64,000 bases of DNA, taken from positions 1,550,001-1,614,000 of the forward strand of contig CM016925.1 in the NCBI GenBank assembly GCA_006247105.1, read 5' to 3'. Below the pieces are notes generated by a model. The model had not been told where the DNA came from and did no database searches. It saw only the letters and a list, made by a program, of their open reading frames with translations. Positions 27,992 through 38,000 of this stretch are shown here, one piece after another. The translations under genes and the position numbers were made by a program. This stretch comes from Giardia muris (Eukaryota > Fornicata > Diplomonadida > Hexamitidae). Every line of letters begins with the position of its first letter. Within the stretch, counting starts at the first letter, position 1.

Positions 27992-29434
27992 CATTATGTC
28001 GGCAATGTCGTCGACGTTCTTCCCAACGACCACCTTTTCGTCGTTCTCCCGTAGGAATGCAATCGTGTCAAGATAAAACCGAGTGAAGCGTTGCACTAAC
28101 TCCGTAAGCGTTGCCATAGAGTCTTCGGTATCGGCCCCCGAGCTCGCCAGACTTGTCGCGATAAGCTCGGCGCTATCCTCAACATATGCACCCAGTCTTT
28201 GCCGTTCATCTCGTAGGATAACAAGTGTGCTTTGCACCTCTCGAAGCCTTTGAACTAGGTCTTGGTTTTGTTCATACATTCGTCGAGAATATTCTTGAAG
28301 GCGAGTATTATCTAACGTCAGTCTTTCCACTTGTAGTTCCATTGAAGAGGTTGGTACATCTAATGCCTCCGTCATTGTCATGGAAGTGGTCAGGTTGATA
28401 GGGCTACCAATGGCCACGTCCACTACCGCCGAATCGGGTTCTCCAATACTACGCTCAGAAAAGGGGGCCTTCGTCTGAGAAAGTAGGGAGGCGATCGTTG
28501 GAGTCCCATATCTGAGTGCAATGTCTATGGGGCGCATACCTGCTGAGAGCTCATACACATATATGCAGCTTCGAACGATCTGGATATGAACCTCATATGG
28601 CACTAAGAGAAGAACGATATCCTCATGACCGATGAGGATGGCAATCATCAGAGCACAGATCCCACATGGATTGGTAAGGCATGCCTCGCTTGCTGCCAGA
28701 GTCTCGCAGATGTCGACAAGCCCTAGTTGAGCAGCAAGCATCAGCGCCGATAGCTGTTGTCCCGTAGGGGAAATAAGACAAAGATCCTTCGTCTGCTCAT
28801 TCAATGAATACGCGATGAAGTCCACATTCCCTTTTGTCACCGCATACATCAAGGCGGTAAACCCGGTGTCGTCAAAGATCCCAGCGCTTTGCTTCAATAC
28901 TTCTCGGTATTGAAGCTCGGGATGGAAAAGGCCTCGATGGGAGTGCATCGCAAGGTACATTAACGGTGTTCTCCCCACGGCGTCCTTACTAGACGCCGCA
29001 ATATCATCTAGACCCAGAAAGAGATCGAGGAACGATTGGGTCCAGCGAGAACAGTCGGCCTCATACTCATACAACAGGCGAACCATATCTGTGTGACCTT
29101 CTGTGGCAGCTACGATGAGAGCCGTCGTCCCGGGTGGATACGTTCCTTCCATAGTCAACAAACACTTTCCGGTGAGATCAGAGGCAAGGATCGCCGCAAT
29201 CTCGGTTTGGCCCATATAGGCTGCCTCCATTAGTGCCGTCCATCCAGAAGGCAATGTAAGAGATGCCTCGTACCCCATCAAGAAACGTGTGCACTCCACG
29301 CTCCCGCCGCGGACAACCCGAATGAGCGCGCTTCGCCCCCGCTCATCTACGCTTCCTAAGAACGCGCTAGAGAGCTGTCGCAGCACATCAAGCCGGCACT
29401 GCGTAGCGGCTGCGAACCACCTTTCGATACTCAT
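27914..29434 (-). CDS. Ankyrin-repeat protein with C-terminal coiled coil
   Basis: 506 aa from ATG 29434 (MSIERWFAAATQCRL, the usual opening of Giardia ANK proteins). Ankyrin repeats with the TALMEAAYMGQ / TALIVAATEGH / TALMYAVTKGN / SALMLAAQLGL pattern fill residues about 35-320. A coiled coil follows around 365-415 (MELQVERLTLDNTRLQEYSRR). No RING, kinase or membrane segment, so it belongs to the protein 21.1-like class of ANK-only proteins, probably cytoskeletal or scaffolding. A longer frame begins at GTG 29467. The 3' end overlaps the preceding gene; only 11 bp separate its start from the next divergent gene. Confidence 0.85.
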   Translation of the reverse strand: MSIERWFAAATQCRLDVLRQLSSAFLGSVDERGRSALIRVVRGGSVECTRFLMGYEASLTLPSGWTALMEAAYMGQTEIAAILASDLTGKCLLTMEGTYPPGTTALIVAATEGHTDMVRLLYEYEADCSRWTQSFLDLFLGLDDIAASSKDAVGRTPLMYLAMHSHRGLFHPELQYREVLKQSAGIFDDTGFTALMYAVTKGNVDFIAYSLNEQTKDLCLISPTGQQLSALMLAAQLGLVDICETLAASEACLTNPCGICALMIAILIGHEDIVLLLVPYEVHIQIVRSCIYVYELSAGMRPIDIALRYGTPTIASLLSQTKAPFSERSIGEPDSAVVDVAIGSPINLTTSMTMTEALDVPTSSMELQVERLTLDNTRLQEYSRRMYEQNQDLVQRLREVQSTLVILRDERQRLGAYVEDSAELIATSLASSGADTEDSMATLTELVQRFTRFYLDTIAFLRENDEKVVVGKNVDDIADIMSMFFTSVGLNLSHQDSTKVTHDGQA

Positions 29435-29445
29435 GCACTCAAAAA

Positions 29446-30495
29446 ATGGCCTGTCTGATCGACGCACACATCATCGCAAAGAACGACCGGAGGCTAGCGA
29501 CGGCTCGGCTCCGGGAGCTGGAGGCACAGAACGGTCATATGAGCCACACGGTGCAGCTCAGCCTCGCGGTCATCGGTGCTCGTTCCACCGGGAAGACAAC
29601 CTTAGCAGCGCTCCTTGCCGGCCTTCCGGCCATTCGCTTTTCTCCTAGCCAGGGAAGTTCCCATATCGTCACCTCATACGTCCCAGCGGGGTCGACCGTG
29701 GTGGTCAAGAGAATAGTACACGATATCCATTATGAGGATCAAACGTTCCTTCCAACGACGAGTGTCGTCTTCACACTTTCGCCATTGAACATCAACGCGT
29801 CCATCAAGCATGTTGAGGCCATCTGTGATCAAATATTGGAATATCAAGACGTCCTCTTTGTTTGTACAAAAGTTGACCAGGCGACAAACGACGAGTTTGT
29901 CCGGCTATTGCAACGGCTATCCCCGCTTGCGGCTGGGCTTCGAGCGAGGAAGGTGAGCTGTTCGATACGCACTCTAAACCTGTTAGACCTCGTCATCACC
30001 CCAAAGGTTCTTCATGAGTACTTGGACCTTCTTTATATGCGCGTTAGGTATACCCAGGCAAAGCAGACTCTGCTAGAGCTTGAGGAGCGCTTTCTGGAAG
30101 GCCAGGCGTCGTTCGCGTTAAATACCGCGACGACGCTTGTCGAATCGATAGAGGACCGGAAATTACAGGTGGTCCTTGAGGAAGACGAGCTAGCAGGTCT
30201 ATTAGATATAGCAAGCCCTTCTGGTGCTCGAAGACGTGAGGACCTTATGAGCCTCTACACACGCATCCTGAGCGCCCGGCAAGTAATTCTTGAGACACCT
30301 CCTGAAGCAGGAGTAGCCGAACAGCTTATAGAGAAGCATGAGGTTGAAGATAGACCATCAACATCTTCCGAAGTGCTTCTGACGGCCGAGCTTATGGGCC
30401 AGAAGGGAGCCGAGGTATACCTCTTCGGCGTCGAAGACCACGACGCATCCCCTTCTCCACGTGAGCTTAACGTTTCAAACAGTGAATCAAACTAA
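29446..30495 (+). CDS. P-loop GTPase-like protein
   Basis: 349 aa. Walker A/G1 GARSTGKT at 44-51 after a hydrophobic strand (LSLAVIG), and a G4-like TKVD at 141-144 following strand LFVC, which together indicate a small GTPase-type fold. G2 and G3 are not clear, and the C-terminal 150 residues are helical and acidic. There is no prenylation motif. Role unknown; a divergent Ras-like, septin-like or dynamin-like GTPase are all possible. The ATG directly follows an A-run (ctcaaaaaATG). Confidence 0.65.
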   Translation: MACLIDAHIIAKNDRRLATARLRELEAQNGHMSHTVQLSLAVIGARSTGKTTLAALLAGLPAIRFSPSQGSSHIVTSYVPAGSTVVVKRIVHDIHYEDQTFLPTTSVVFTLSPLNINASIKHVEAICDQILEYQDVLFVCTKVDQATNDEFVRLLQRLSPLAAGLRARKVSCSIRTLNLLDLVITPKVLHEYLDLLYMRVRYTQAKQTLLELEERFLEGQASFALNTATTLVESIEDRKLQVVLEEDELAGLLDIASPSGARRREDLMSLYTRILSARQVILETPPEAGVAEQLIEKHEVEDRPSTSSEVLLTAELMGQKGAEVYLFGVEDHDASPSPRELNVSNSESN

Positions 30496-30508
30496 ATCCC
30501 AAAAAAAT

Positions 30509-31810
30509 ATGAGTGGGGCATATACGGCTGCTGGAAGCTATCCCGACGCCTCCGACGCTCCGACCCCGTCCCGAGCCGACTACTTGCGAGTGGACATGAG
30601 CTACCACGAGAGGCTCGCACACCGCTTCTGGCGCGACGTCTTCTTCACGGGGACGGAGCTCGACTCGTATGAGACGATTTTCCAGAAGCCGTGGCTCTTC
30701 CCACACCTCGGGGAGGACCTTGATAAGGAGGGGGTGCTTTATCGGGACGCTGCCGCCGGGAGGACGGTGTATCTTTTCGGGACGACAGAGGTGAAGTCTG
30801 TTAATGGAGCGGTCGTTCTTGTCCCTGTTATCTTCGCGGTCAGCACCACGCTTCCCCTTCCGGACTGTGTCGGAATCAAGTCCGTGCAGATGGAAACACA
30901 GCAGAAGGAGCTGTTGGATGATATGCGCATGGGGTTCCGTACCGAGGTTATTGGAACCACTCAGGCCCAATCACAAAGCCGTACGCGTCGTGAGGTCGCG
31001 GTCAAATATCTTGTCCTTCATCGTCGTATGGGTAGTTCCCTCATGGATGCCCTTTCACCAGAACTCATGGCAAGGTACCAATATGCGAACCTTTACGTAT
31101 TTCGCCCAGAACATGCCCAAAGCGACCTGAAGGAGGTCAGCGAGCCCACGATCTTCACCGTCGCAGTCACCCTTGGGCAAAGAACCGTCAACGTTGGTTA
31201 CGATTCTGGAGATGATATCACGACCTCAGCGCAAAGAATAATCACTAACCACTTCAAGGGGGTCTCTTCCGGAAGCGCTTCCGACGTCGAGAAGGTCGTC
31301 ATGCAGATCGAGACCGCCAAGACCGCGGAGCTCACCCGTTATAGGCAGTGGCGTACCGAGACCCAAAAGAGCCTTGACGAGTGCACTGACGAGTACCGAC
31401 AAGGTCTGGCGGATATGAAGGTCATCAAATACTACCCATATGTCGATAACGAGGTCCTAGAATATCGCACGAACAAGCTGGTCAACCGTTTCTATGGGGA
31501 CGCGTCGGAGGTGAAGGGTGGCTCCTCGCCATACGAGACCAAGGAGGAGTTCGCGGCCCGTATCAAGACAATGCAGGAGCGCGAGGCAAAGCGCGAGGCT
31601 CGCGCACGCGAGGTTGAAAGGAAGAGACTGGAACGTCTGGAAAAGGCTCGTCAGGAACGTTTGACCAACCCTCCGAAGCGCCGACTCACACGTTCCGAAA
31701 GGATCCGTCTCCTAGAGGCGGAACTCGAGCCTCTCCAGAAGGAGAAGACCGCCAGGAAGCGCAGAACTGCCACAGCAAAGCCTATGAAGCGTGCTATGAA
31801 GTTAGTGTAA
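30509..31810 (+). CDS. Hypothetical protein with basic coiled-coil tail (433 aa)
   Basis: ATG at 30509 (cccaaaaaaatATG), 13 bp after the previous stop; the open frame also runs back to GTG 30461 inside the previous gene. Residues 1-260 look globular (HRFWRDVFFTGTELDSYETIF, RTVYLFGTTEVKS). From about 330 on, a highly charged helix (EREAKREARAREVERKRLERLEK) ends in a Lys/Arg-rich tail. It is transcribed in the same direction as the flanking P-loop and LRR genes with gaps of 10-13 bp. Flagellar or basal-body structural proteins often have such tails, but no family is recognised. Confidence 0.7.
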   Translation: MSGAYTAAGSYPDASDAPTPSRADYLRVDMSYHERLAHRFWRDVFFTGTELDSYETIFQKPWLFPHLGEDLDKEGVLYRDAAAGRTVYLFGTTEVKSVNGAVVLVPVIFAVSTTLPLPDCVGIKSVQMETQQKELLDDMRMGFRTEVIGTTQAQSQSRTRREVAVKYLVLHRRMGSSLMDALSPELMARYQYANLYVFRPEHAQSDLKEVSEPTIFTVAVTLGQRTVNVGYDSGDDITTSAQRIITNHFKGVSSGSASDVEKVVMQIETAKTAELTRYRQWRTETQKSLDECTDEYRQGLADMKVIKYYPYVDNEVLEYRTNKLVNRFYGDASEVKGGSSPYETKEEFAARIKTMQEREAKREARAREVERKRLERLEKARQERLTNPPKRRLTRSERIRLLEAELEPLQKEKTARKRRTATAKPMKRAMKLV

Positions 31811-31820
31811 ATTTGTGCCG

Positions 31821-34800
31821 ATGTCCGATGACTCCTGGGATTCGGATGAGCTAGATCCGGGGCTTCTGCTTGATCGGTACCTCGAGAAGCGCGCACAACG
31901 CACGCAGGAGATTGGGGAGCTCCTTCGCAAACATCGCGAGGAGAACCTCTTGACCTTGACAGCCGAGCTTAATAAGGTGACGTCTGAGGACTTGGAAGAT
32001 GATGAGGAGGCTGATGGGTTGATTTCGAAAGTCGAAACCAAAGATCACTTGAAGTCTCCTTCAGATCGAAGTACTTCTGAAATCGAACCTCCAATAGTCC
32101 CCACATTTGCATATACTCTTCCCGTATACGAGGAAGTAGAAGATCCCACTCCTACAAGGGCGGTTATAGACTCGGCCCTTGATCTAGAACTACGGGTGCA
32201 ATCGAACATCCCAATCTATATTCAGAAGCTCAGTTCTCTCTTAACGTTCAGCGAGGAATTGGAAGCCTCAGCTGCGAAGAAGGAGGGTAGTTCGCAATAT
32301 AAGACTCTTCAAAAGGATCTTAGTAGTACAGTCCTAAGCCTTTTGCGTACTAGAATCTCAAATGTCATCCCCACCATTGCTTCTGCCCGGCCATTACAGG
32401 TCACCATGAATTGGAATGAGAAGATACCAAAGGAGATCTTTGCAGAAAGGGTGATTGCTTCACACCAAAAACGACTAATGGCCTGGAATAGTACTGCAAT
32501 TATACAACAGGAAAGCTTGGAATACTATGAGAAGAGGTTGAAGAGTGTACATACACAGCGTTATAATGAATATCAACTGGTTCTTACTAATATGCAGAAG
32601 TCCCAGTTTGAAGATGGAGAAGTACATTCATATCTTACTGAATGCCCTTCTTCGATAGAATTATCTCCTTCAAATATTGAGGACCAGCTCAAAAGATCTT
32701 TCTCCAATGATCAATACGTTGGTTCTCTTAGTATCACCGGTCCCTTAAGGATCGAATGTCTAACGGAGGTTTCTAAATTACTTGAACGAATAGCTGAGCA
32801 GAGAACGCTCCTGTATCTTCACCTTAAGGACATTCAACAGAAGCAACTCCAAAGTCCCCTTAGTCACTTGATATCGCAATCCCCCTTGATAAGCGTATCA
32901 TTACAAGCATGTGGTCTCATCGATATGGACCTAGAAACCTTTGGGTTGAATAGGTCTTTAACGCTTCTTTCTTTGGATCTCTCACAGAACGAACTTACAA
33001 GACTTCGAGGTACTCAATTACCCGTTAATCTGGTTGAACTCGATATCTCATCTAATAGTATCACTGAATTACAGCTAGAAGGCTTGCCTCGCCTTCAAAC
33101 GGTTAAGGCTAATAATAATAGATTAGTTTCTGTTCCCTCTATTACTAGCACTCCACTATTGACAACATTATATTTTAATAACAACAATATCCAAGAACTA
33201 GACTTAGGTAGCATGGGTTCAGCACCAAACCTTCTTATGCTTTATGTTATGCAAAATGGACTTCACAGAATCTTCTCCTCTATCCCAGTTGTCGTCTTCG
33301 ACTCCCTAGAAATGTTAATGCTGGAAGGTAACCCTTTAGATGAACTCCACTTAGATTCCGTTTGGTGTCCTCGCCTCCAAGCAATTCGGACTTCTATCGT
33401 CTCCACCTCTCACTTGTTTAATTCCTTTGTCAGTTGCTCGCATAACTTTCCATCTTTGCGGTCATTAGCCTCAAGCGCCCCGGATGCGACTCTGCTTGAC
33501 GCAGAGAAGCTCCTTGCTCTTTCCTCGCTTTTCCCTTCATTGTCACAGTTGGGACAGCAGCAGATAACGCCCAAGCCGGTGCAGGATCGTCTATACCTTT
33601 ATGATCGTGCCCATAACAGCGTCTGTGCCAATCCACATGCCGTTTACCTTCGGAATAACATCTGCACCATATTCAATAGGCGGCTGGACAAGCTGCAGCA
33701 ATTGAACTGCCAAGGTATACGAGCGACTCGTTCATCCGCCCTTTCCATCGCACTTCGAGGCGTTAAAAGACCTAAAGCCGGGGTGACTCCGCTTCAATGC
33801 ATAAGACATCTATTTAGCAAGCTCTCAGGCCAGGTATCAACCGTTGGGATGGATCCTGGGGATACTGCACAAATGCTTGCATACATCTTCCAGGTCGTAT
33901 CTGGAGCTCCTGAAAGCGTACCACCTACACTTCATCTGTCTAATCCCCTGATTCTAACGCTCACAAGGTTAAGTAGTATGTTAAGGCGTTCGAATGAGGT
34001 CCTATGTCTGGCTCCTCGTGACACACCCTGTGCAATTATATGCAACCCGTCGTTCGTAGCGCGAAGTGCAGAGTTTTACAGACAAAACCGCATCGGAATT
34101 CTTCTTAAACGATTGCTTTTGCGGCGTAGACTCTATGCTGTGTTCGAGACCGTCATGGTATCACTATCTGTTGTACAATCGGCAGCAAAGGCTCGCGCCC
34201 TAGTGGGGATGCATAGAAGAGCTTCTGAAGAACAGGAGCGACAAAGGCGGCTAAGTGATGCCATTGGTATGGTGACTCTCGCTGTACGGTCTCGACGGGA
34301 ACAGTATCAATACATGCAAGAACGTGCTCGGAAGAAGGAAGAGCTATTGAAGCTTGAAGATGCCATAGCACAAGCCTCCAAGAACGTCAGGGCTCTCTTC
34401 GCGAAGAGAACCGTCTTCAGTGTCGTTCGCTCCGTCAGTATTATTCAGAAGCACATGCGAGATGGTGCTGCGCGGCGAAAAGCCTCATTGGAAAGAACAC
34501 GTGCTCGGGTCACAGACTTTCTCAATCAGCATGCATTTGATGATGACGACTCTCTCCTCCTCGACCTTGAGCTGGACTGGGTCAATAAGGAGTCGAAGGA
34601 GCTTGACGACTTTGACCTCACAGAAATCCATAAGCTTCTCGCAACACAGCTTCCGAAACAAGCCACCCCTACAATCCCCATGACCAAGCTCCCAGGAAGT
34701 AGGGACAAAAGGCCTACTCATACGATGCCAATGGGTGTACCGGTCAAGACAACTCCACAGGTTCTTCCAAACATTACGAATTCTTGTACACCCACGGCAG

Positions 34801-35054
34801 CCACGAACGTACCGACAACCGATAACTCTCAAGTGTTAGATGCCTCACAGTCGTCTCAGAGTGTCACACAGTCCAAGCTTTCGCCAAGTAAGCTCCTCGA
34901 GTGCGCGAAAAGGGATGGGTGGAATTTTCAGCAGGAGAAGACGGCACGCGCTTACATGCAGTTCAAGATGCGGCATACGAAACTTCAGAAGGGAACCAAG
35001 CAGAAGACGGCGACTGAGCGGTACAACGACTTTGTACGGCGGAAAAGAGGCTAA
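31821..35054 (+). CDS. Leucine-rich-repeat protein with IQ-like motif (1077 aa)
   Basis: ATG at 31821. The frame opens two codons earlier at GTG. Acidic N-terminus; helical region to about 350; then leucine-rich repeats at about 375-510 (LTLLSLDLSQNELTRLRG, NLVELDISSNSITELQLEG, RLQTVKANNNRLVSVPS, LLTTLYFNNNNIQELDLG). A long helical C-terminal half carries a possible IQ/calmodulin site (SVVRSVSIIQKHMRDGAARRK) near 870. This composition resembles LRR-IQ proteins of cilia and basal bodies. Its stop is one base from that of the giant WD-repeat gene on the other strand. Confidence 0.75.
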   Translation: MSDDSWDSDELDPGLLLDRYLEKRAQRTQEIGELLRKHREENLLTLTAELNKVTSEDLEDDEEADGLISKVETKDHLKSPSDRSTSEIEPPIVPTFAYTLPVYEEVEDPTPTRAVIDSALDLELRVQSNIPIYIQKLSSLLTFSEELEASAAKKEGSSQYKTLQKDLSSTVLSLLRTRISNVIPTIASARPLQVTMNWNEKIPKEIFAERVIASHQKRLMAWNSTAIIQQESLEYYEKRLKSVHTQRYNEYQLVLTNMQKSQFEDGEVHSYLTECPSSIELSPSNIEDQLKRSFSNDQYVGSLSITGPLRIECLTEVSKLLERIAEQRTLLYLHLKDIQQKQLQSPLSHLISQSPLISVSLQACGLIDMDLETFGLNRSLTLLSLDLSQNELTRLRGTQLPVNLVELDISSNSITELQLEGLPRLQTVKANNNRLVSVPSITSTPLLTTLYFNNNNIQELDLGSMGSAPNLLMLYVMQNGLHRIFSSIPVVVFDSLEMLMLEGNPLDELHLDSVWCPRLQAIRTSIVSTSHLFNSFVSCSHNFPSLRSLASSAPDATLLDAEKLLALSSLFPSLSQLGQQQITPKPVQDRLYLYDRAHNSVCANPHAVYLRNNICTIFNRRLDKLQQLNCQGIRATRSSALSIALRGVKRPKAGVTPLQCIRHLFSKLSGQVSTVGMDPGDTAQMLAYIFQVVSGAPESVPPTLHLSNPLILTLTRLSSMLRRSNEVLCLAPRDTPCAIICNPSFVARSAEFYRQNRIGILLKRLLLRRRLYAVFETVMVSLSVVQSAAKARALVGMHRRASEEQERQRRLSDAIGMVTLAVRSRREQYQYMQERARKKEELLKLEDAIAQASKNVRALFAKRTVFSVVRSVSIIQKHMRDGAARRKASLERTRARVTDFLNQHAFDDDDSLLLDLELDWVNKESKELDDFDLTEIHKLLATQLPKQATPTIPMTKLPGSRDKRPTHTMPMGVPVKTTPQVLPNITNSCTPTAATNVPTTDNSQVLDASQSSQSVTQSKLSPSKLLECAKRDGWNFQQEKTARAYMQFKMRHTKLQKGTKQKTATERYNDFVRRKRG

Positions 35055-35055
35055 A

Positions 35056-38000
35056 CTATCTATTCTTCTTGAGAGCGGGTTCTGTTTCGTCTAGTTCCAC
35101 TCTCAATAACCGCTCAAGCGTGGAAACTTCCTCGGGTGAAAGCTTGGCAAGTTTCCCAAAGGCCTTCTGCAAGGTGTCGACAACGTTTTCGCAGAACTCA
35201 AGACAGTCGTTGGCAAATTTCGTATCGCCGTTGCAAGTTACTAGGTTCCCAGGGATGATACGTAGGTCATTCACGAGCATCAGTAAGGAGCGATAATGGC
35301 CGAAGCACACGCGTTGGAGGATAAGATTGATCCACACTGGTTGTGGGATTTGCTGGGCGAAGACCTTCCCTAAACGTACGGGAGAACTCATAACCTGACT
35401 CATAACAGATTGTGTCTTGCTCTTTCCGACCGCCCTTTCTAAGGCATGGACGACAATAGCTAGAAGCCGCATCCGTGAGTAGATGGACAACCCAAAGAAA
35501 CCAGCTAGAGGATCCGTCATTTCAGTCGCATATTGCCGTAGGTTTCTATCCTTTTCGAGATGAGGTGCGGAATCATAGCTAAGGGAACACGTCAAATGCC
35601 CACATCCTTCCTCTTGGTCAAGTTTAAGGGCGACATTGAGGCCAAATAGATCATATATGATCTGTGGCTCATTTGCAATGAGACAATTCTCCAACAAAAG
35701 GGGTGACTCGACCTCAAGGTCGTCGACGAGTTCAACGACGGTAGCCGTGACCAGGTCTGGTGGAATAAAGGTTATCCGTCCTTTTGCGTCAATGAGCTCG
35801 CTTAGCCGTCCCTTCAATTGCGAGAGATGGCCTTGGGCACTCTTCCGAAGATGACGCCGATGTGAGGTCCGAAGAACTGGTTCGGTCTTTGCCCATTCAT
35901 TCCTCTCACTAAGAAACCACGTGGCAATCGCCGTTGCGATGTCGATGTTGAGATTGCTCGTTGCGAGACGTAGAAACGGCTCATAATTTGTTCCCAGCGC
36001 CGTCCTGAGTGCGGCCGGGCTGGGGTGCATATCGGCTTCTCCAAAGGTGGCTAGGACGTGCTCTTGACAGAGACGTGTAAGCTTCAGAAAGGGATCGGCC
36101 TGCGTATCCAGAATCTGCAGCACTACGAGATACATCGTCTTGAAGGCTGCTGGGATCACATAGCCCCAGAAAGAGTGAGTGCGTGGGAATGGGTCGTCCA
36201 TTGGAACGTCTGGTATCCAATTTTTCTTCATCTTCCGACCAAAGATGATTCGTTGAACCTCGCTTCCGAAGTGAGATTGCATCCTACTCAGGATGGCAGA
36301 GGTATCTTGGAGTGTCGGGCCTTTGACGACTATCTTTTTGGGAGGAGGAGAAGGTGTAGCGAATGAACTAGTATAGGAGCTATATGAACCAGATGATACT
36401 TGAGAACCAGAACTATACTCGCTCTCGGTTTCCTCACCTTCTTCCTCGTCTACCCCTTCATCCTCCTCTTGTATCAACTTTGCGACTCCATTTTGACCGA
36501 GGCTATACTTCCCAGGTTGTCGTTGTACTTCCGTACTCCTCTCTAAGAGGGCTTCATCCCAAAGGGATCGGTCCTGAAAGGTTAGTACTGATGCGGTATG
36601 ATCACGAAACTGACTAAGACCCTTCTGCGTGAAGCATGTCGGCTTGATCACCCCCAACTCTCTATAAACCTCCTGCTCGAGTAAGAGAAGCGTCTGGGAC
36701 GGATCTTCAAGATGGGCCTGTTCCGTAAACTCACCCACGGGTGGTTGAGAGGAATACCCATAAAGATAGGGCTCTGGGTTAGAAGAAGCGTTTAAATCAT
36801 AGTTCCACTTGAGCAAGCCATCCAGGATGGCTCGGACGGGGAAGAGTCCCATCAGTGAATGGATAATGCATTGATCGAGGGAGCGGGGGAGAGCCAAATG
36901 GAAGGAGCGAGATAAGGGAAGGATGGTCAAGGAAAGGGGTGGGCCAACGTCAAGTGAGTAATGGCCTTTCGTTCGGGAGTCTTCCAAAAGCGGGAATAGC
37001 AATGGATAATCATGCGTGAGAATGGGAGAGAGGTTGGCAGGCGTGATAGTGACGAGATCAACGTCCAAAAGCATGACGTTATCGTCGACATCGTGACGAC
37101 AGGCGGAACATAGCTTCTGATACCGTGGATAAACGATCTTGACGGCTGCAAAGAAGGGTGGATCATCGAGTCGGTGCTGTATCAGGTCAATAACACGCGT
37201 CAACGATTTTCTCTCCCCTGGAACTATGGTAACAAGAAATTTAAGTGACGAGTATAGTTCTTGTGGGAAGACAAGAACCGCATCTCCGGGATGGAGAAGC
37301 GTATGCACCGTCGTCTCTAGCTGGGTATGCGGCCTCTCCGCCAATAAGACTCGTCGATACTCGTAGTTCCGGGCCCTGATCTCCCGTATCTGCGTGGCTG
37401 CTAGCCGCCTAGCAAATTGCTTCGACCCACGAATATCCGGTGCCATCGAAAGATGTTCCGATGCTGGCTTCTCCTCCGTTTCGCTACTCTTCGAAGTGTT
37501 CTCATTGCTCCCTACCCGCTGCGAAAGCTCAAGTGAGCCATCCGACTCGGTGCCACTTGAGGTGAAACTAAATGTCGACGCCGTAGTGTTATCCGTACTC
37601 TCAGTGCTATAACTATCTTCGCTGCTTTCCTCCGCTATCTGGGCCGCTATGTGCGCGATTATCTCATCCGTATCATTCGTAGACGATGAGTGGAAGGAAA
37701 CCTGCTCAAGATTGACAGCTCCATCAAGTCTTGCAGTGGAATTGTCCTGTATGTTCGGAACCGTAACCAATACTTGGCGATTCGTATCAAGAAGCTCTGA
37801 AGCCAGTTCAATCTTGTCTCGTGGCCGAATGTCCTTGTTGGTCGTAACATTCTCGAGAAGTGAAAAGGCACCAGACGCTCGGTCGATATAGAACGCATCA
37901 CTGAGCTGTGAATAGATCAATGCATTCGTGTGTGCATCCATGGGACTAATGACTCCATGAGGGAGTCCATCGGCTTCAATAGTATACGACTGATACAAGT